A DNA stretch of 64,000 nt from SCTD01 sp963784675 (GTDB lineage Bacteria; Actinomycetota; Actinomycetes; Mycobacteriales; SCTD01). The notes under the pieces were generated by a model. That model saw only the letters and a program-made list of their open reading frames with translations. It was not told the DNA's origin and ran no database searches. Below, in pieces: positions 17,500 to 26,931 of this stretch. Position 1 is the stretch's first letter. Each line of letters starts with the position of its first letter. The stretch lies in assembly GCA_963784675.1 (NCBI GenBank), contig CAWASE010000002.1, forward strand, positions 310,001-374,000, in the 5' to 3' direction. The translations under genes and the position numbers were made by a program.

Positions 17500-18614
17500 C
17501 TCCCATCCTGATCGACGTCACCCAGTTCTCCCGACAGCCAGCGCGCAGCGGTGTTCAACGCGCTCTGCTGGAGCTGGCGCGCGCCTGGCCGTCGCAGCAG
17601 GACGCCCTGTTCGTGGCCCGGACCCCGCGTGGCGCCCGGGCCCTGAGCCCAGCCGGATTCGCCGGCCTGGTGAGCGCGTACTTCCAGGATGCAGCTCACG
17701 GGCCGGGTGAGGTGCTGCGGGAGTTCGACGGGGGCCAGCTGGTCAGCGAGCGCGATCTGCGCGGTGGAAAGCTGCTTCTGCCCGAGCCGACCTTCGACCC
17801 GGAGGTGCTGGCGGCATTGGACCAGCGGGTCCGGTCGCACGTGTCGACGGCATGCCTGGCCTACGACGCCTTTCCGCAGACCGATCCCTGGGCCTTTCCC
17901 GGCAACGGGCAGGCCGTGACCAGTGCATACTTCCGTCTCTTGGCACGGGTCCCTCTGGCCGTCGCGACGAGCGACGCCGTGCACGACGTCGCGGTGCAGC
18001 GGCTGCGGCGGACCGCGGCCGCGACGCCTACCCACTGGCTCGGCGCTGACCACGTCGTCGGCCGGCGAGCCGAGGTTGGGCGCGCCGACGCCGAGGTGCT
18101 CATGGTGGGCACGGTGGAGCCACGCAAGCGGGTGCCGCTGGCGCTGGCCGCGGTCGACCTGTTGCGCGCGCACCGGCCCGACCTGCGGCTTCGTGTCGTA
18201 GGCAGGGCCGGCTGCGAGGAGGCGGACGTGCTGGCGCGACTGGCAGCACGCTCGCAACGGGGGGACGGACTGCTCTGGCAAGGCGACGCGTCCGACGATG
18301 CCGTGCAGCAGGCCCTCGCCACCGCGACCGTGCTGCTCTGCATCGGCGACGAGGGCTACGGACTTCCGGCGATCGAAGCCGCCGTCGCGGGCTGTCCGGT
18401 GGCCTACGCGGGCCAGCAGCCGGCGGCCTCGCTGCTCGAGGGCCGGGGGGCCTGGCGGGTGGACCGTTCCTCACCCGGCGCGCTGGCAGCGAGCCTGCAG
18501 CCTTGGCTGGAGCCTGACGTGGCGCGAGCCAGGCAGACGGCGGTCGACACGACCGGGCTGCCGACCTGGAAGGCCTTCAGCGCGGCGGTGGCCGGACTCC
18601 TGGCCGGCCTCTGA
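17496..18614 (+). CDS. Glycosyltransferase family 4/1 protein
   Basis: A 372-residue protein whose ATG overlaps the stop of the fusion gene, so translation is coupled. The N terminus (IDVTQFSRQPARSGVQRALLEL) and the C-terminal donor site (MVGTVEPRKRVPLALAAVDLL, CIGDEGYGLPAIEAAVAGCPV) are GT-B retaining transferase features. The middle (ACLAYDAFPQTDPWAF) resembles mannosyltransferase-like proteins in other polysaccharide loci. It presumably extends the same glycan as its partner. It converges with the dehydratase gene ending at 18621. Confidence 0.85.
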   Translation: MTPILIDVTQFSRQPARSGVQRALLELARAWPSQQDALFVARTPRGARALSPAGFAGLVSAYFQDAAHGPGEVLREFDGGQLVSERDLRGGKLLLPEPTFDPEVLAALDQRVRSHVSTACLAYDAFPQTDPWAFPGNGQAVTSAYFRLLARVPLAVATSDAVHDVAVQRLRRTAAATPTHWLGADHVVGRRAEVGRADAEVLMVGTVEPRKRVPLALAAVDLLRAHRPDLRLRVVGRAGCEEADVLARLAARSQRGDGLLWQGDASDDAVQQALATATVLLCIGDEGYGLPAIEAAVAGCPVAYAGQQPAASLLEGRGAWRVDRSSPGALAASLQPWLEPDVARARQTAVDTTGLPTWKAFSAAVAGLLAGL

Positions 18615-18620
18615 CGACGC

Positions 18621-19597
18621 TCACGCCCGGTCGGCATCGACCATCCGTCCGACCAGCTCGGCGAAGTCGACCGTGGGCTCCCAGCCCAGCAGCCGGCGGG
18701 CCTTGCCGGCGTCGCCGACCAGCTCTACCGGGTCGCCGGCGCGGGTGAAGGCGGGGTCGGTGCGCAGGTACGGCTGCCAGTCGGTGATCCCGACCCGCGC
18801 GAACGCCGCGGCGACGAAGTCCTGCACGCTGTGGCCGACTGCCGGTCGCGACGACGAAGTCGTCCGCCGTGTCGTGCCGCAGCGCCCGGACCATCGCCTC
18901 GACGTACTCCGGGGCCCAGCCCCAGTCGCGGCGCGGCGTCGAGGGTGCCGAGGGTGAGGGTCGTGCGCGCGCCCGTCGGCGATCGCCGCGACGGTGCTGG
19001 TGATCTTGCGGGTGACGAAGCGTCGGGGGGCGTCGGGGGGACTCGTGGTTGTAGAGGATGGCGGTGGTGGCGTGCACGCTCGATCTCGCGGAACAGCGCC
19101 ACGAGGTGGTGGGCGTAGGCCTTGGCCGCGCCGTAGGGGGAGCGGGGCGTGATGGGCGTCGACTCGTCCTGCGGCACCTGGGTGCTGCCGGCGAAGAGCT
19201 CGGCGCTGGACGCCTGCAGGAAGCGGACCTGCTCTCCGGTCTGCTCCTGCAGGTCGCGCACGCCCTGCAGCAGCGCGGCGACGGCGACGCCGTTGACCTC
19301 GGCGGTCAGCACGGGCTGCTCCCAGGACAGCGCGACCGAGGAGATGCCGGCCAGGTTGTAGACCTCGTCGGGGCGGACCCGCTCGAGCAGCCCGACCAGG
19401 CCGGCGCCGTCCGCGCAGGTCCGCCTCGTGCAGGGTCACGGCGCCGCCCAGGGCCCTCAGCGGCTCGGGCACCTGCTCGTCGCGCTGGACGGTGCCGTGC
19501 ACACGCCCGCCCTCGGCGACAAGCCGCTCGGCGAGATAGCCGCCGTCCTGCCCGGTGATCCCGGTGATCAGCGCCGTAGGGGGGAGGGCTGAGCCAC
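18621..19597 (-). pseudogene. GDP-mannose 4,6-dehydratase-like protein, second copy, frameshifted
   Basis: About 310 residues over several frames. Visible in order: ALITGITGQDGGYLAERL (Rossmann motif), DEVYNLAGISSVALSWE, LQASSAELFAG, the catalytic SPYGAAKAYAHH, AILYNHESPRRPP, FVTRKI and HSVQDFVAAAFARVGI. These are the landmarks of Gmd, which makes GDP-4-keto-6-deoxymannose. Frame breaks lie near 18845, 19020, 19075 and 19415 and in a C run near 19585; most repair by one base. A GTG near 19597 would give the start once the C run is corrected. It follows the other gmd-like gene directly, so it may act as a paralogous dehydratase or as the reductase step. Confidence 0.78.
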
Positions 19598-19599
19598 CG

Positions 19600-20596
19600 T
19601 CAGAGTCCCCGGAGCTGCTTCTGCTCGGCGACGTCGAAGTCGACCATCATGCGCACGAGCTCGCTCGAACCCGACCTCGGGCTCCCAGCCGAGGACGTCG
19701 CGCGGGCCTTGGTCGGGTCGCCGACGAGCAGGTCGACCTCGGCGGGCGGAAGAAGCGCGGGTCCTGGAGGACGTGCCGCTGCCAGTCGTCGATGCCGACG
19801 TGCGCGAACGCGACGTCGAGCAGCTCGCGGATGCGAGTGCGTCTCGCCGGTGGCGACCACGTAGTCGTCGGCCTCGTCCTGCTGCAGCATCAGCCACATC
19901 GCCTTGACGTAGTCGCCGGCGAAGCCCCAGTCGCGCTTGGCGTCGAGGTTGCCGAGCGCCAGCTGCTCCTGCAGGCCGAGACCGATCCGGGCGACGGCCT
20001 GGGTGACCTTGCGGGTGACGAACTCCGGGCCGCGCCGCGGGCGACTCGTGGTTGAACAGGATGCCGCTGCGAGGCGTGCATCCCGTAGGACTCGCGGTAG
20101 TTGATCGTCATGTAGTGCCCGAAGACCTTGGCCACGCCGTACGGCGAACGCGGCCACAGCAGGGTCTCCTCGCGCTGCGGCACCTGCTGCACCTTGCCGA
20201 ACATCTCGCTGCTGGTGGCCTGGTAGAAGCGCAGCGCCTGCAGACGTCCTCGCCGGCGTGCAGCCGGGAGGCCTCGAGCATGTTCAGCACGCCCTTGCCG
20301 GTGACGTCGCTCGTCAGGTGGGCGTTCTCCCAGGAGTAGGCGACGAAGGAGATGGCCCCCAGGTTGTAGACCTCGTCCGGGCGGGCGTGCTCGCAAGGCG
20401 CGCATGAGGCTCGACAGGTCGAGCAGGTCGCCGGTGAGCACGCGACGTCGGGCAGACTCGGCCTGCAGCAGCGCGAGCTTCGGGTTGTTCTGCCCCCGGA
20501 CGAGCCCGTAGACCTCGTAGCCCTTGGCCAGCAGAGCTCGGACAGGTACAGCCCGTCCTGGCCGGTCACTCCGGTGATCAGGGCCCGCTTGGTCAC
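19600..20596 (-). pseudogene. gmd: GDP-mannose 4,6-dehydratase, frameshifted
   Basis: About 325 residues across three frames. MTKRALITGVTGQDGLYLSE begins the Rossmann fold. DEVYNLGAISFVAYSWENAH, FYQATSSEMFGKVQQVPQ, SPYGVAKVFGHY (catalytic Tyr/Lys), NHESPRRG, EFVTRKVTQAVARI, RDWGFAGDYVKAMW and YVVATGETHSIRELL follow in family order. The enzyme converts GDP-D-mannose to GDP-4-keto-6-deoxymannose, the precursor of rhamnose, fucose or talose sugars. Frame breaks are near 19842, 20042, 20237, 20392 and 20537. Two need a base removed just after an A(G/C)TCG pentamer, and two look like lost bases. It is the second gene of a minus-strand set starting at 22810. Confidence 0.85.
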
Positions 20597-22810
20597 GCGC
20601 TGTCCTCGTCGTCGTCCGGTGTGGCAGGGCAGGGGGAGGCTAGGGCAGGTCGCGCCGGAGGCGGCTCGTCGTCCGGCTCACCCGCCTGCGGCTCTCCGGC
20701 GGCGGCCAGCTTGCCGAGCCCGGCCACGGCGGCGGCTGGTCCGGCTGGACGGCCAGCGCCCGTTCGTACGCGGCGCGGGCCGCCGCGGGGTCGCCGAGCA
20801 CGGCCCGGGCGTCGCCGAGGGCGCCCAGGGCCGAGGGGCCGGCGCTGGCGGTGATCACACGGCCCCTGCGCTTCCGGCATCCGAGTCGAGGGCTCCGGCG
20901 CGTCCGGGCGGCTCGGCCCCGCCGTGCCGCAGCTCGAACATGGCCGCGGCACCAGGAGCTCGTCGTGCCAGCGGGTCCAGCTCGACCGCCCGCCCGAACA
21001 TCGCGCGGCTGAGCGTCGAGGTGGCCGTCTGGCTCGGCCAGCGAGGCGGCGGCGCGTAGGGCGTTGACCTCGTAGGAGTCGACGGCCAGCCGACTGATCG
21101 TGGCCCAGCGCCTCAGGAGGTTGCGGCGGCGGCGGCCCCCTCCAGCAGCGTGCCGGTCTTGATGCGCCAGTAGGAGTGGCCGGGCGCCAGCTCGGTCGCC
21201 CTGTCGATAGTCGTCAAGCGCCGCGGTGCCGTCGCCGGTACGCAGGCGGCCGTCGCCGTTCGTTGACGGCGATGTTGGCCCGCAGCGGGATGAAGTCCGA
21301 ACCAGACGGCAAGCAGGGCCGGCGCCGACGACGCCCAGAGCGCCAGGTCGGCGCCGGCCGCTGCCGACGCCCGGGCGACGGCGGCTGCCGGCCGCCGGCG
21401 GGCCTTCTGGTCGTTCTGGTGCACGACGACGGGCTGGAGCGCGCCCGGCAGGCGAGCGTGCGCAGCCCGGCCGTGACCGCGGCAGCGAGCACCGCCGCCG
21501 GCGAGGGTGAAGTGCAGGACGAGCAGCGGCACCTGGTCGATGGAGACCAGGGACTGCACCTGGTAGGCGGTCCAGGCGCCCCGACGGCGGCGAGCAGCAT
21601 CCGGTCGCTGGCCTCGCAGGCGGAGCAGGCCGCGGACGAGCGCGAACAGCGGTGAAGCCGACGAAGGCGGCGTAGGCCGGCCCGAGCACCAGCCCGCCCT
21701 GCGCCAGCATCTGCAGCGGGACGCTGTGCGCGGCGTCGCGAGAACTGCGCGACCGCCCAGGGCGCGCACGGCGTCGACGGCCGCGCGGCGCGCCAGAAGT
21801 TGCCGTACTGGTCCAGCCCGACGCCGAGCAGCGGCCGCGACGCGAACATGTCAGCGCGGCCTGCCAGTAGAAGGTGCGCGCCTCCGAGCCGACGTCGGCT
21901 GAAGATCGGGCTGCCGGGCCGCGGTCGGCGGCGGCGCCGAGCAGCAGCGCGCCGACGGCCAGGGGCGGCCAGGCCCCCGAGCACGCCGAGGCCGACGACC
22001 CTCACCCTCGACCTCGCCTCGAGGATGAGACCCAGGGCGACCACGAACAGGCCGGCGGCAGCCGCGATCGGCCCCTGCACCGAGGCGGACAGGGCCGCCG
22101 TCAGCAGGCACAGCCCGGCCGTCACGGCGCTGACGCAGGCGCCACCCGAGCGGCCCAGCCCGCCCAGAGCGCCCCGCCGGCGCCGGCCGCCGCAGCGATG
22201 CCGAGGTAGCCGGACGCGAAGTTCGGGTTGCCGAGCGCGGCGATGATCGGGTTGAAGGGGTTGTTCCACGGGATGCTGTCGATGCCGGCCTTCTGCAGCA
22301 GCCCGTAGGTGGCGGTGAACAGACCGGCGAGCACGACGGACCGCCGAGGAGGACCGCCGGCGCCGGCCGGCCGAGCACGCGCAGGCCCGCCAGGTAGAGG
22401 ACGACGGCGCTGCCGTAGGCCAGCAGCCCGCTGTTGCGGCCGTAGGCGCCCAGCACGGCGGTGCAGTCACCGGGGCGACGACGGCGGCCACGACGAGGGC
22501 GAGCGGCAGGAGACCGCCCGCCCAGGCCGCCGGTCCGACGGGCGGCGGACCGTGCGGTGGCGGGCCACCCGGTAGGCGACCGACGCCGAGCACGACCAGG
22601 GCGCACAGCAGCAGCGCCGTGAGCTTGACCACGTTGACCGGGTCGGCGCCGCGGGCGGTGAACAGCACGCAGGTGAGCCACCACGGCGGCGGCGATCGCG
22701 TAGCGGTCGGCCTCGGGCGACGCGTGGGCACGGGCCAGGCTAGGGCCGCGGCGGCCCGGAGGGCCCGACCGGTCGGGACCCGTCGTCGCGGCTACTCCGG
22801 GTTCGGTCAC
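20593..22810 (-). pseudogene. O-antigen polymerase/ligase-like membrane protein with C-terminal TPRs, frameshifted
   Basis: A roughly 730-residue protein broken into many frames. Hydrophobic segments recur (ALLLCALVVLGVG, PLALVVAAVVAPV, AGLCLLTAALSASVQGP, AAAAGLFVVALGLILEA). Typical Wzy/WaaL-family landmarks are present: YGLLQKAGIDSIPWNNP, ALGNPNFASGYLGIA and ADMFASRPLLGVGLDQYG, which is close to the family's GxGxxxF loop. The C-terminal quarter has TPR-like helices (DPAAARAAYERALAVQPDQP). Such proteins polymerise or transfer lipid-linked glycans outside the membrane. The start is a GTG at 22810. The density of breaks is the highest in the window, so the exact length is uncertain. Confidence 0.7.
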
Positions 22811-23168
22811 GGGGCATAACGGTCTTCTGCACGACCGGCCAGACGGTGCCGGACGAGACCTTCGGGCGCGCTACGGTGTCCGGCGCCGGGGTCTGTCCTG
22901 GCGCTTCGACTACCCCGCGTGACGACGGATGACGGCAGAAAGTTGCGGCGCAGACCGCGACCAAGGCCGGCAACCCGACGTCTTGTGGGGTGCGGGAGCC
23001 CTCCGGTCTCTGGCGCTCGGCAAGGCTTCGACGCTGCTCCTGGTCGAGGACACGCTGATCAGGTGCCCTCCGCAGGGTGAGCACGAAGCGGGAGACCGGG
23101 GACAACCAGTCCTGGCTCCCGCCCGGTCGACATGCCGTGTGCCGGTGACTGTCATGAAAGGACAGTGC
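22811..23168 (+). other. Intergenic region between divergent glycan and surface-protein genes
   Basis: A 358-base gap between the O-antigen-like gene (leftward) and the surface-protein gene (rightward). It should hold both promoters. I see no ORF with convincing codon use and no recognisable RNA element. The right end contains GAAAGGA about 7 bases before the ATG at 23169, a good ribosome binding site. An imperfect inverted repeat of GGGAG/CTCCC type lies near 23090-23120. Confidence 0.5.
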
Positions 23169-25567
23169 ATGTCTCGATACCACCACGGCGCTCAAGCGCC
23201 TGGGTGTGCCGGGCCTCGCTGCCGTCACCCTGGTCGCGGGTCTCCCGCTCTTCCTCGGTACGGCGCAGGCTGCGCACATCTCGGGCTTGACGCTCACTCC
23301 CGGCACCACCAACGAGGCTGCGGGCGTCTGCGTCCCGTACACCGCCAAGCTGGCTTTCAGCGCGAACCAGGCTCCGCGCGTCGAGGAGATCGACGTCGCC
23401 GTCACGAAGTCCTCCACCGCAGGGCAGACGCTCGCGTTCTGCACCGACCCCACCCGCGGGTTCCCCGCGCTGGCGACGCCGACCAAGGTGACGGGCGACG
23501 GCACCGCCGCTAGCCCGTACCACGCCGAGTTCGCCTCGGACGCGACCGGGCGGGTCATCTTCGGCCTCCGCAGCAACGTCGCCTCCGCTCCCACCTCGAC
23601 CGTGCGCGCCTTCTACGAGGCCGCCGGCAGCGCGAACGAGAACGACAGCTTCGACGCGGGCGAGTTCACCGCGACCAGCACCGCCGCCTTCACCGCGGGC
23701 GGCCCGGCGGGCTCTAACACCAACCAGGACGCCGCGCAGTTCGTCGAGGTGGTCAAGGCGAACGAGCCCGCATCGGCGACGGCCACCATCACGGCCGACA
23801 CCGACACCGACAACGCGGTCGAGACCGAGACGCGCACGTACTCCGTCGCCGTCCGCAACAACGCCACGGGTGGCCCGAGCCGCCTCGCCGGCGTCACGGT
23901 CAACTCCGTGGTCACCAGCTCCAGCGCCGACACCGCCGCTGCGCAGGGTCAGGCCGTGTTCGGCACGACCGACAACAACGGCATCGCGACCGGCACCGTC
24001 ACCTACCCGGTGCGTACCGGTACGACGGACACCACGGACTCGGTCCGGTTCTACGTCAACCAGAGCACCGGTGGCACCCCCGGCTTCAACGCCGGCGAGC
24101 CGTCGGACACGGTCACCACGACCGTGCGCGACAACGGTGGTCAGCTGAACCGCACGATCACCCTGACGCCGCTGGCTGACACCAGCTCGGCGTCGCCGTA
24201 CCAGGACAACCCGGCCGTGAACCCGGCCACGGACGGCAACCGCACCTTCCGTGCGGTCGTCGACGCGGCCGACGGTCAGCCCGCCACGGCGGGCACGCTG
24301 CTCGCCTTCGGTGTGGCCGGCGGTTCGGGTGACGAGACCGTCACCCCGAACGAGACCTCGACGGCTGACTACCCGCTCGCGGGCTCGACCGACACCAACG
24401 ACTCGTTCGTCGACGTCGTGGTCAACGACCCGACCCCGGTCGTCGGTCAGACCCTGACCGTCACCGCCACGGTCCGTGGCACCAGCTCCGCCGCCACCAG
24501 CACGCTCTCCTTCCGCAACCAGCCGAAGGACGCCCGCTTCGTCGGCGCTCAGCCCGAAGACGGTCACCGTCGCCCCGAACACGGCGCAGCAGCTCGTCGC
24601 GACCGTGACGGACGTCAACGGCAAGACCGTTCAGGGTGTCGCGGTGACCTTCACCGAGACCGGGGCCGGCGCGTTCCGTAACGGCAGCAGCACGGCCACC
24701 GGTGTCACCGATGCCAACGGCCGCGCGACCGTCGAGACCCTCTCCCTCCCGGGTGAGACCGGTACGCAGACCGTGCGCGCCGACATCAGCCAGGCCACCA
24801 ACGGCGCCGGCGCCAACCAGTGCGGCAACGCCGCCAACACCGGCACCGACCCGCAGGGCGACCAGCTGAACACCACCACCCGTACGGGTGCTGCGGGCAA
24901 CTGCACCGACACGGCGACCGTGACCTACGGCACCGCCTCCCCGTCGCCGTCGGCCACGCCGACCGCCACGGCCAGCCCGACCGCGACCTCGTCGCCGTCC
25001 GGCCCGCCGAACGCCGCCTGCACCGTGGTGCCGGTGACGACGCTGGACCGCGACACGATCATCGCAACCGGTTCTGCTGGTGTGACCGTCAAGGGCACGC
25101 CGAACAGCATCATCGACCTGTTCGCCTACTCGCGTCCGTCGACCACGTTCCGCGTGGTGCGCTCGGCCGAGGTCGGCAACGACGGCACCGCGACCTTCCG
25201 GGTCGTCCCGCCGACCAACACCCGCCTCTACGCGCAGCAGCGTGGATGCAACGCGGGCTCCTCGATCGTGCTGAACGTGCGCACTGCGCTCAGCCTGGCC
25301 GTGGTCCGCAACGGCAAGCGGGACTACACCTTCAGTGGTGACAGCCTGCCGGCCCGCACCGGTGGCCTGATCATCAGCCTCTACCGCATCACCAACAGTG
25401 GTTCGCAGGTCCTCACCTCCCAGGTGCGCGCCTCCTCCACCAACGGTGAGTGGTCGCTGCGTCGCAAGTTCACGGGCACGGGCCGCTTCGGCTTCGTCGT
25501 CCGCACCGGTCAGGACCTCCAGAACGCGCCGGGCAGCTCCAACGTCCGTTCGCTGCTGGTCTTCTAG
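23169..25567 (+). pseudogene. Secreted surface protein with Big_1/Ig-like domain, two frameshifts
   Basis: About 795 residues once two single bases are removed. The ATG at 23169 leads into a signal peptide (ALKRLGVPGLAAVTLVAG, then GTAQA as the cleavage site) only if one C near 23181 is dropped. A second extra base near 24545 separates the N-terminal two thirds, which have Thr/Asn/Asp-rich beta-strand repeats. Past it lies a clear Big_1 (invasin-type) domain starting LSPKTVTVAPNTAQQLVATV and including GRATVETLSLPGETGT. A Ser/Pro/Thr linker (SPSPSATPTATAS) follows, then a C-terminal beta domain ending NVRSLLVF. No LPXTG or membrane anchor is visible, so attachment may be non-covalent. Flanking hairpins end the transcript. 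Confidence 0.8.
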
Positions 25568-25590
25568 GTCGCACCGACCTGACGCTCGAC

Positions 25591-25626
25591 CCGTCGGGAC
25601 CTGTTCTTCGGACCTGGTCCCGACGG
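25591..25626 (+). terminator. Strong hairpin, likely terminator
   Basis: A perfect 11-base inverted repeat (CCGTCGGGACC / GGTCCCGACGG) with a 14-base loop lies 24 bases after the surface-protein stop. There is no T tract, which is common for actinomycete terminators. Confidence 0.7.
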
Positions 25627-25650
25627 TGCACCACCTGAACGTGCACGAAC

Positions 25651-25682
25651 AGCAGGGGCGGTCCTCCGGGGCCGCCCCTGCT
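25651..25682 (+). terminator. Second strong hairpin, likely tandem terminator
   Basis: A perfect 11-base inverted repeat (AGCAGGGGCGG / CCGCCCCTGCT) with a 10-base loop lies just downstream of the first hairpin. Together they would insulate the LOG-family gene from transcription of the surface-protein gene. Confidence 0.7.
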
Positions 25683-25765
25683 GGCGTCTGCGCACTCGCG
25701 ATTGGTCCTTGCCGGGCCGGTCCGCCTCCGCGGTAGGGGGAGCCCTCTCGCCTAGCGTTTCCGGC

Positions 25766-26560
25766 ATGAGCACTCCCAGCGATCCTTCGTCGTCTTCTCC
25801 GCCGCCGGAGCGTCAGCGGGGCCCGGTAACCCTCCGCCGCGCGCAGGTCACCACCGGGACCACCGACCAGCACCTGCTGGACCATCGAGGGCCGTCGGAC
25901 TGGGTGCACACCGACCCCTGGCGCGTCCTGCGCATCCAGACCGAGTTCGTAGAGGGGTTCGGGCTGCTGGCAGAGCTGCCGCGCGCCGTCAGCGTGTTCG
26001 GCAGTGCACGCACCCCTACCGACAGTCCCGACTACGAGCTGGGGATGCGGCTGGGCGGAGCCCTCGCCCGCGCGGGTTGGGCCGTGATCACTGGTGGCGG
26101 CCCGGGGGTCATGGAAGCCACCAACAGAGGCGCCTCAGAGGCGGGCGGCCTGTCGGTAGGGCTGGGCATCGAGCTGCCGTTCGAGCAGAGTCTGAACGCC
26201 TGGGTCGATCTGGGGATCGAGTTCCGCTACTTCTTCGCCCGCAAGACCATGTTCGTCAAGTACGCCCAGGCCTTCGTGATCCTGCCCGGCGGCTTCGGCA
26301 CCATGGACGAGCTGTTCGAAGCGCTCACCCTCGTGCAGACGCGCAAGGTCAACCAGTTCCCGGTCATCCTGCTGGGGTCTGAGTTCTGGGAACCGTTGTT
26401 GGCCTGGGTTCGCGGGTCGCTGCTCCCGCGGGGCTTGATCTCCGCCAGCGACCTGGACCTGCTCACCGTCACCGACGACGTCGACGAAGCCGTGCGCAGC
26501 ATCGACGAGGCCTATGCCCGGCGGGCTGATCAGCCTCCGCCGTCGCCGGGCCGGCGTTGA
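25766..26560 (+). CDS. TIGR00730/LOG family Rossmann-fold protein
   Basis: A 264-residue protein. It has VFGSARTP at the start of the fold, GGGPGVMEATNRGA near residue 110, and the family hallmark LPGGFGTMDELFE near 175, the PGGxGTxxE motif that holds the catalytic residues. Family members release bases from nucleoside monophosphates (cytokinin-activating LOG proteins) or act on other nucleotides. The first 60 residues (Ser/Pro and Arg-rich) extend beyond the core, as in the larger actinobacterial LOG proteins. TAGCGT lies 7 bases before the ATG, suggesting a leaderless mRNA. Confidence 0.9.
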   Translation: MSTPSDPSSSSPPPERQRGPVTLRRAQVTTGTTDQHLLDHRGPSDWVHTDPWRVLRIQTEFVEGFGLLAELPRAVSVFGSARTPTDSPDYELGMRLGGALARAGWAVITGGGPGVMEATNRGASEAGGLSVGLGIELPFEQSLNAWVDLGIEFRYFFARKTMFVKYAQAFVILPGGFGTMDELFEALTLVQTRKVNQFPVILLGSEFWEPLLAWVRGSLLPRGLISASDLDLLTVTDDVDEAVRSIDEAYARRADQPPPSPGRR

Positions 26561-26931
26561 GGGTGGCAGGCGCCGTGGCGCATCCGGATGCCTTCCCGCA
26601 AGTGACCACGCCGGGTGCCCCGGAAGTGGACAGCGCCGGCGTCCCTGGGGCTCTGGCAGAGGTTGAGGTCTGACCCTGACCTGGTCCGGGAAGCCCGCGG
26701 CGACCACGGGGGACAGGGCCCGGGCTGGGCGAGCCGTCAACGACCGGCCGGTCCCGCGGAGCCGGGGACGACAGCGGTCAAGAGTGCGGAGCGAAGTTCG
26801 GCATGAGCCGCCGGCGACCTTGCGGACTCAACCTGGCTAAGAGGCTGAGACGCCCACGCGATCCACGGCGCTGCACGGCGGGTCTCGCCACCTCACCGGG
26901 CTGAACCCCTCGTCGTGGGAGCATCGTCGCC
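26561..26931 (+). other. Intergenic region without a supported gene
   Basis: A 371-base gap. Short frames exist (for example 26615-26806 plus) but their codon use is unconvincing. I see no tRNA, repeat or insertion sequence. The right end has GAGCAT at 26919-26924, 7 bases before the GTG of the next gene, which fits a -10 element for a leaderless transcript. Confidence 0.45.

Noticed and set aside
18621..22810. Programmed ribosomal frameshifting as explanation of broken genes
   Set aside because: There are too many breaks, no shared slippery sequence, and both directions of shift occur; errors are simpler.
26800..26880. A TPP-riboswitch-like stretch (CTGAGA and AACCTGGCTAAG)
   Set aside because: The two elements are in the wrong order and spacing, and the downstream gene is unrelated to thiamine.
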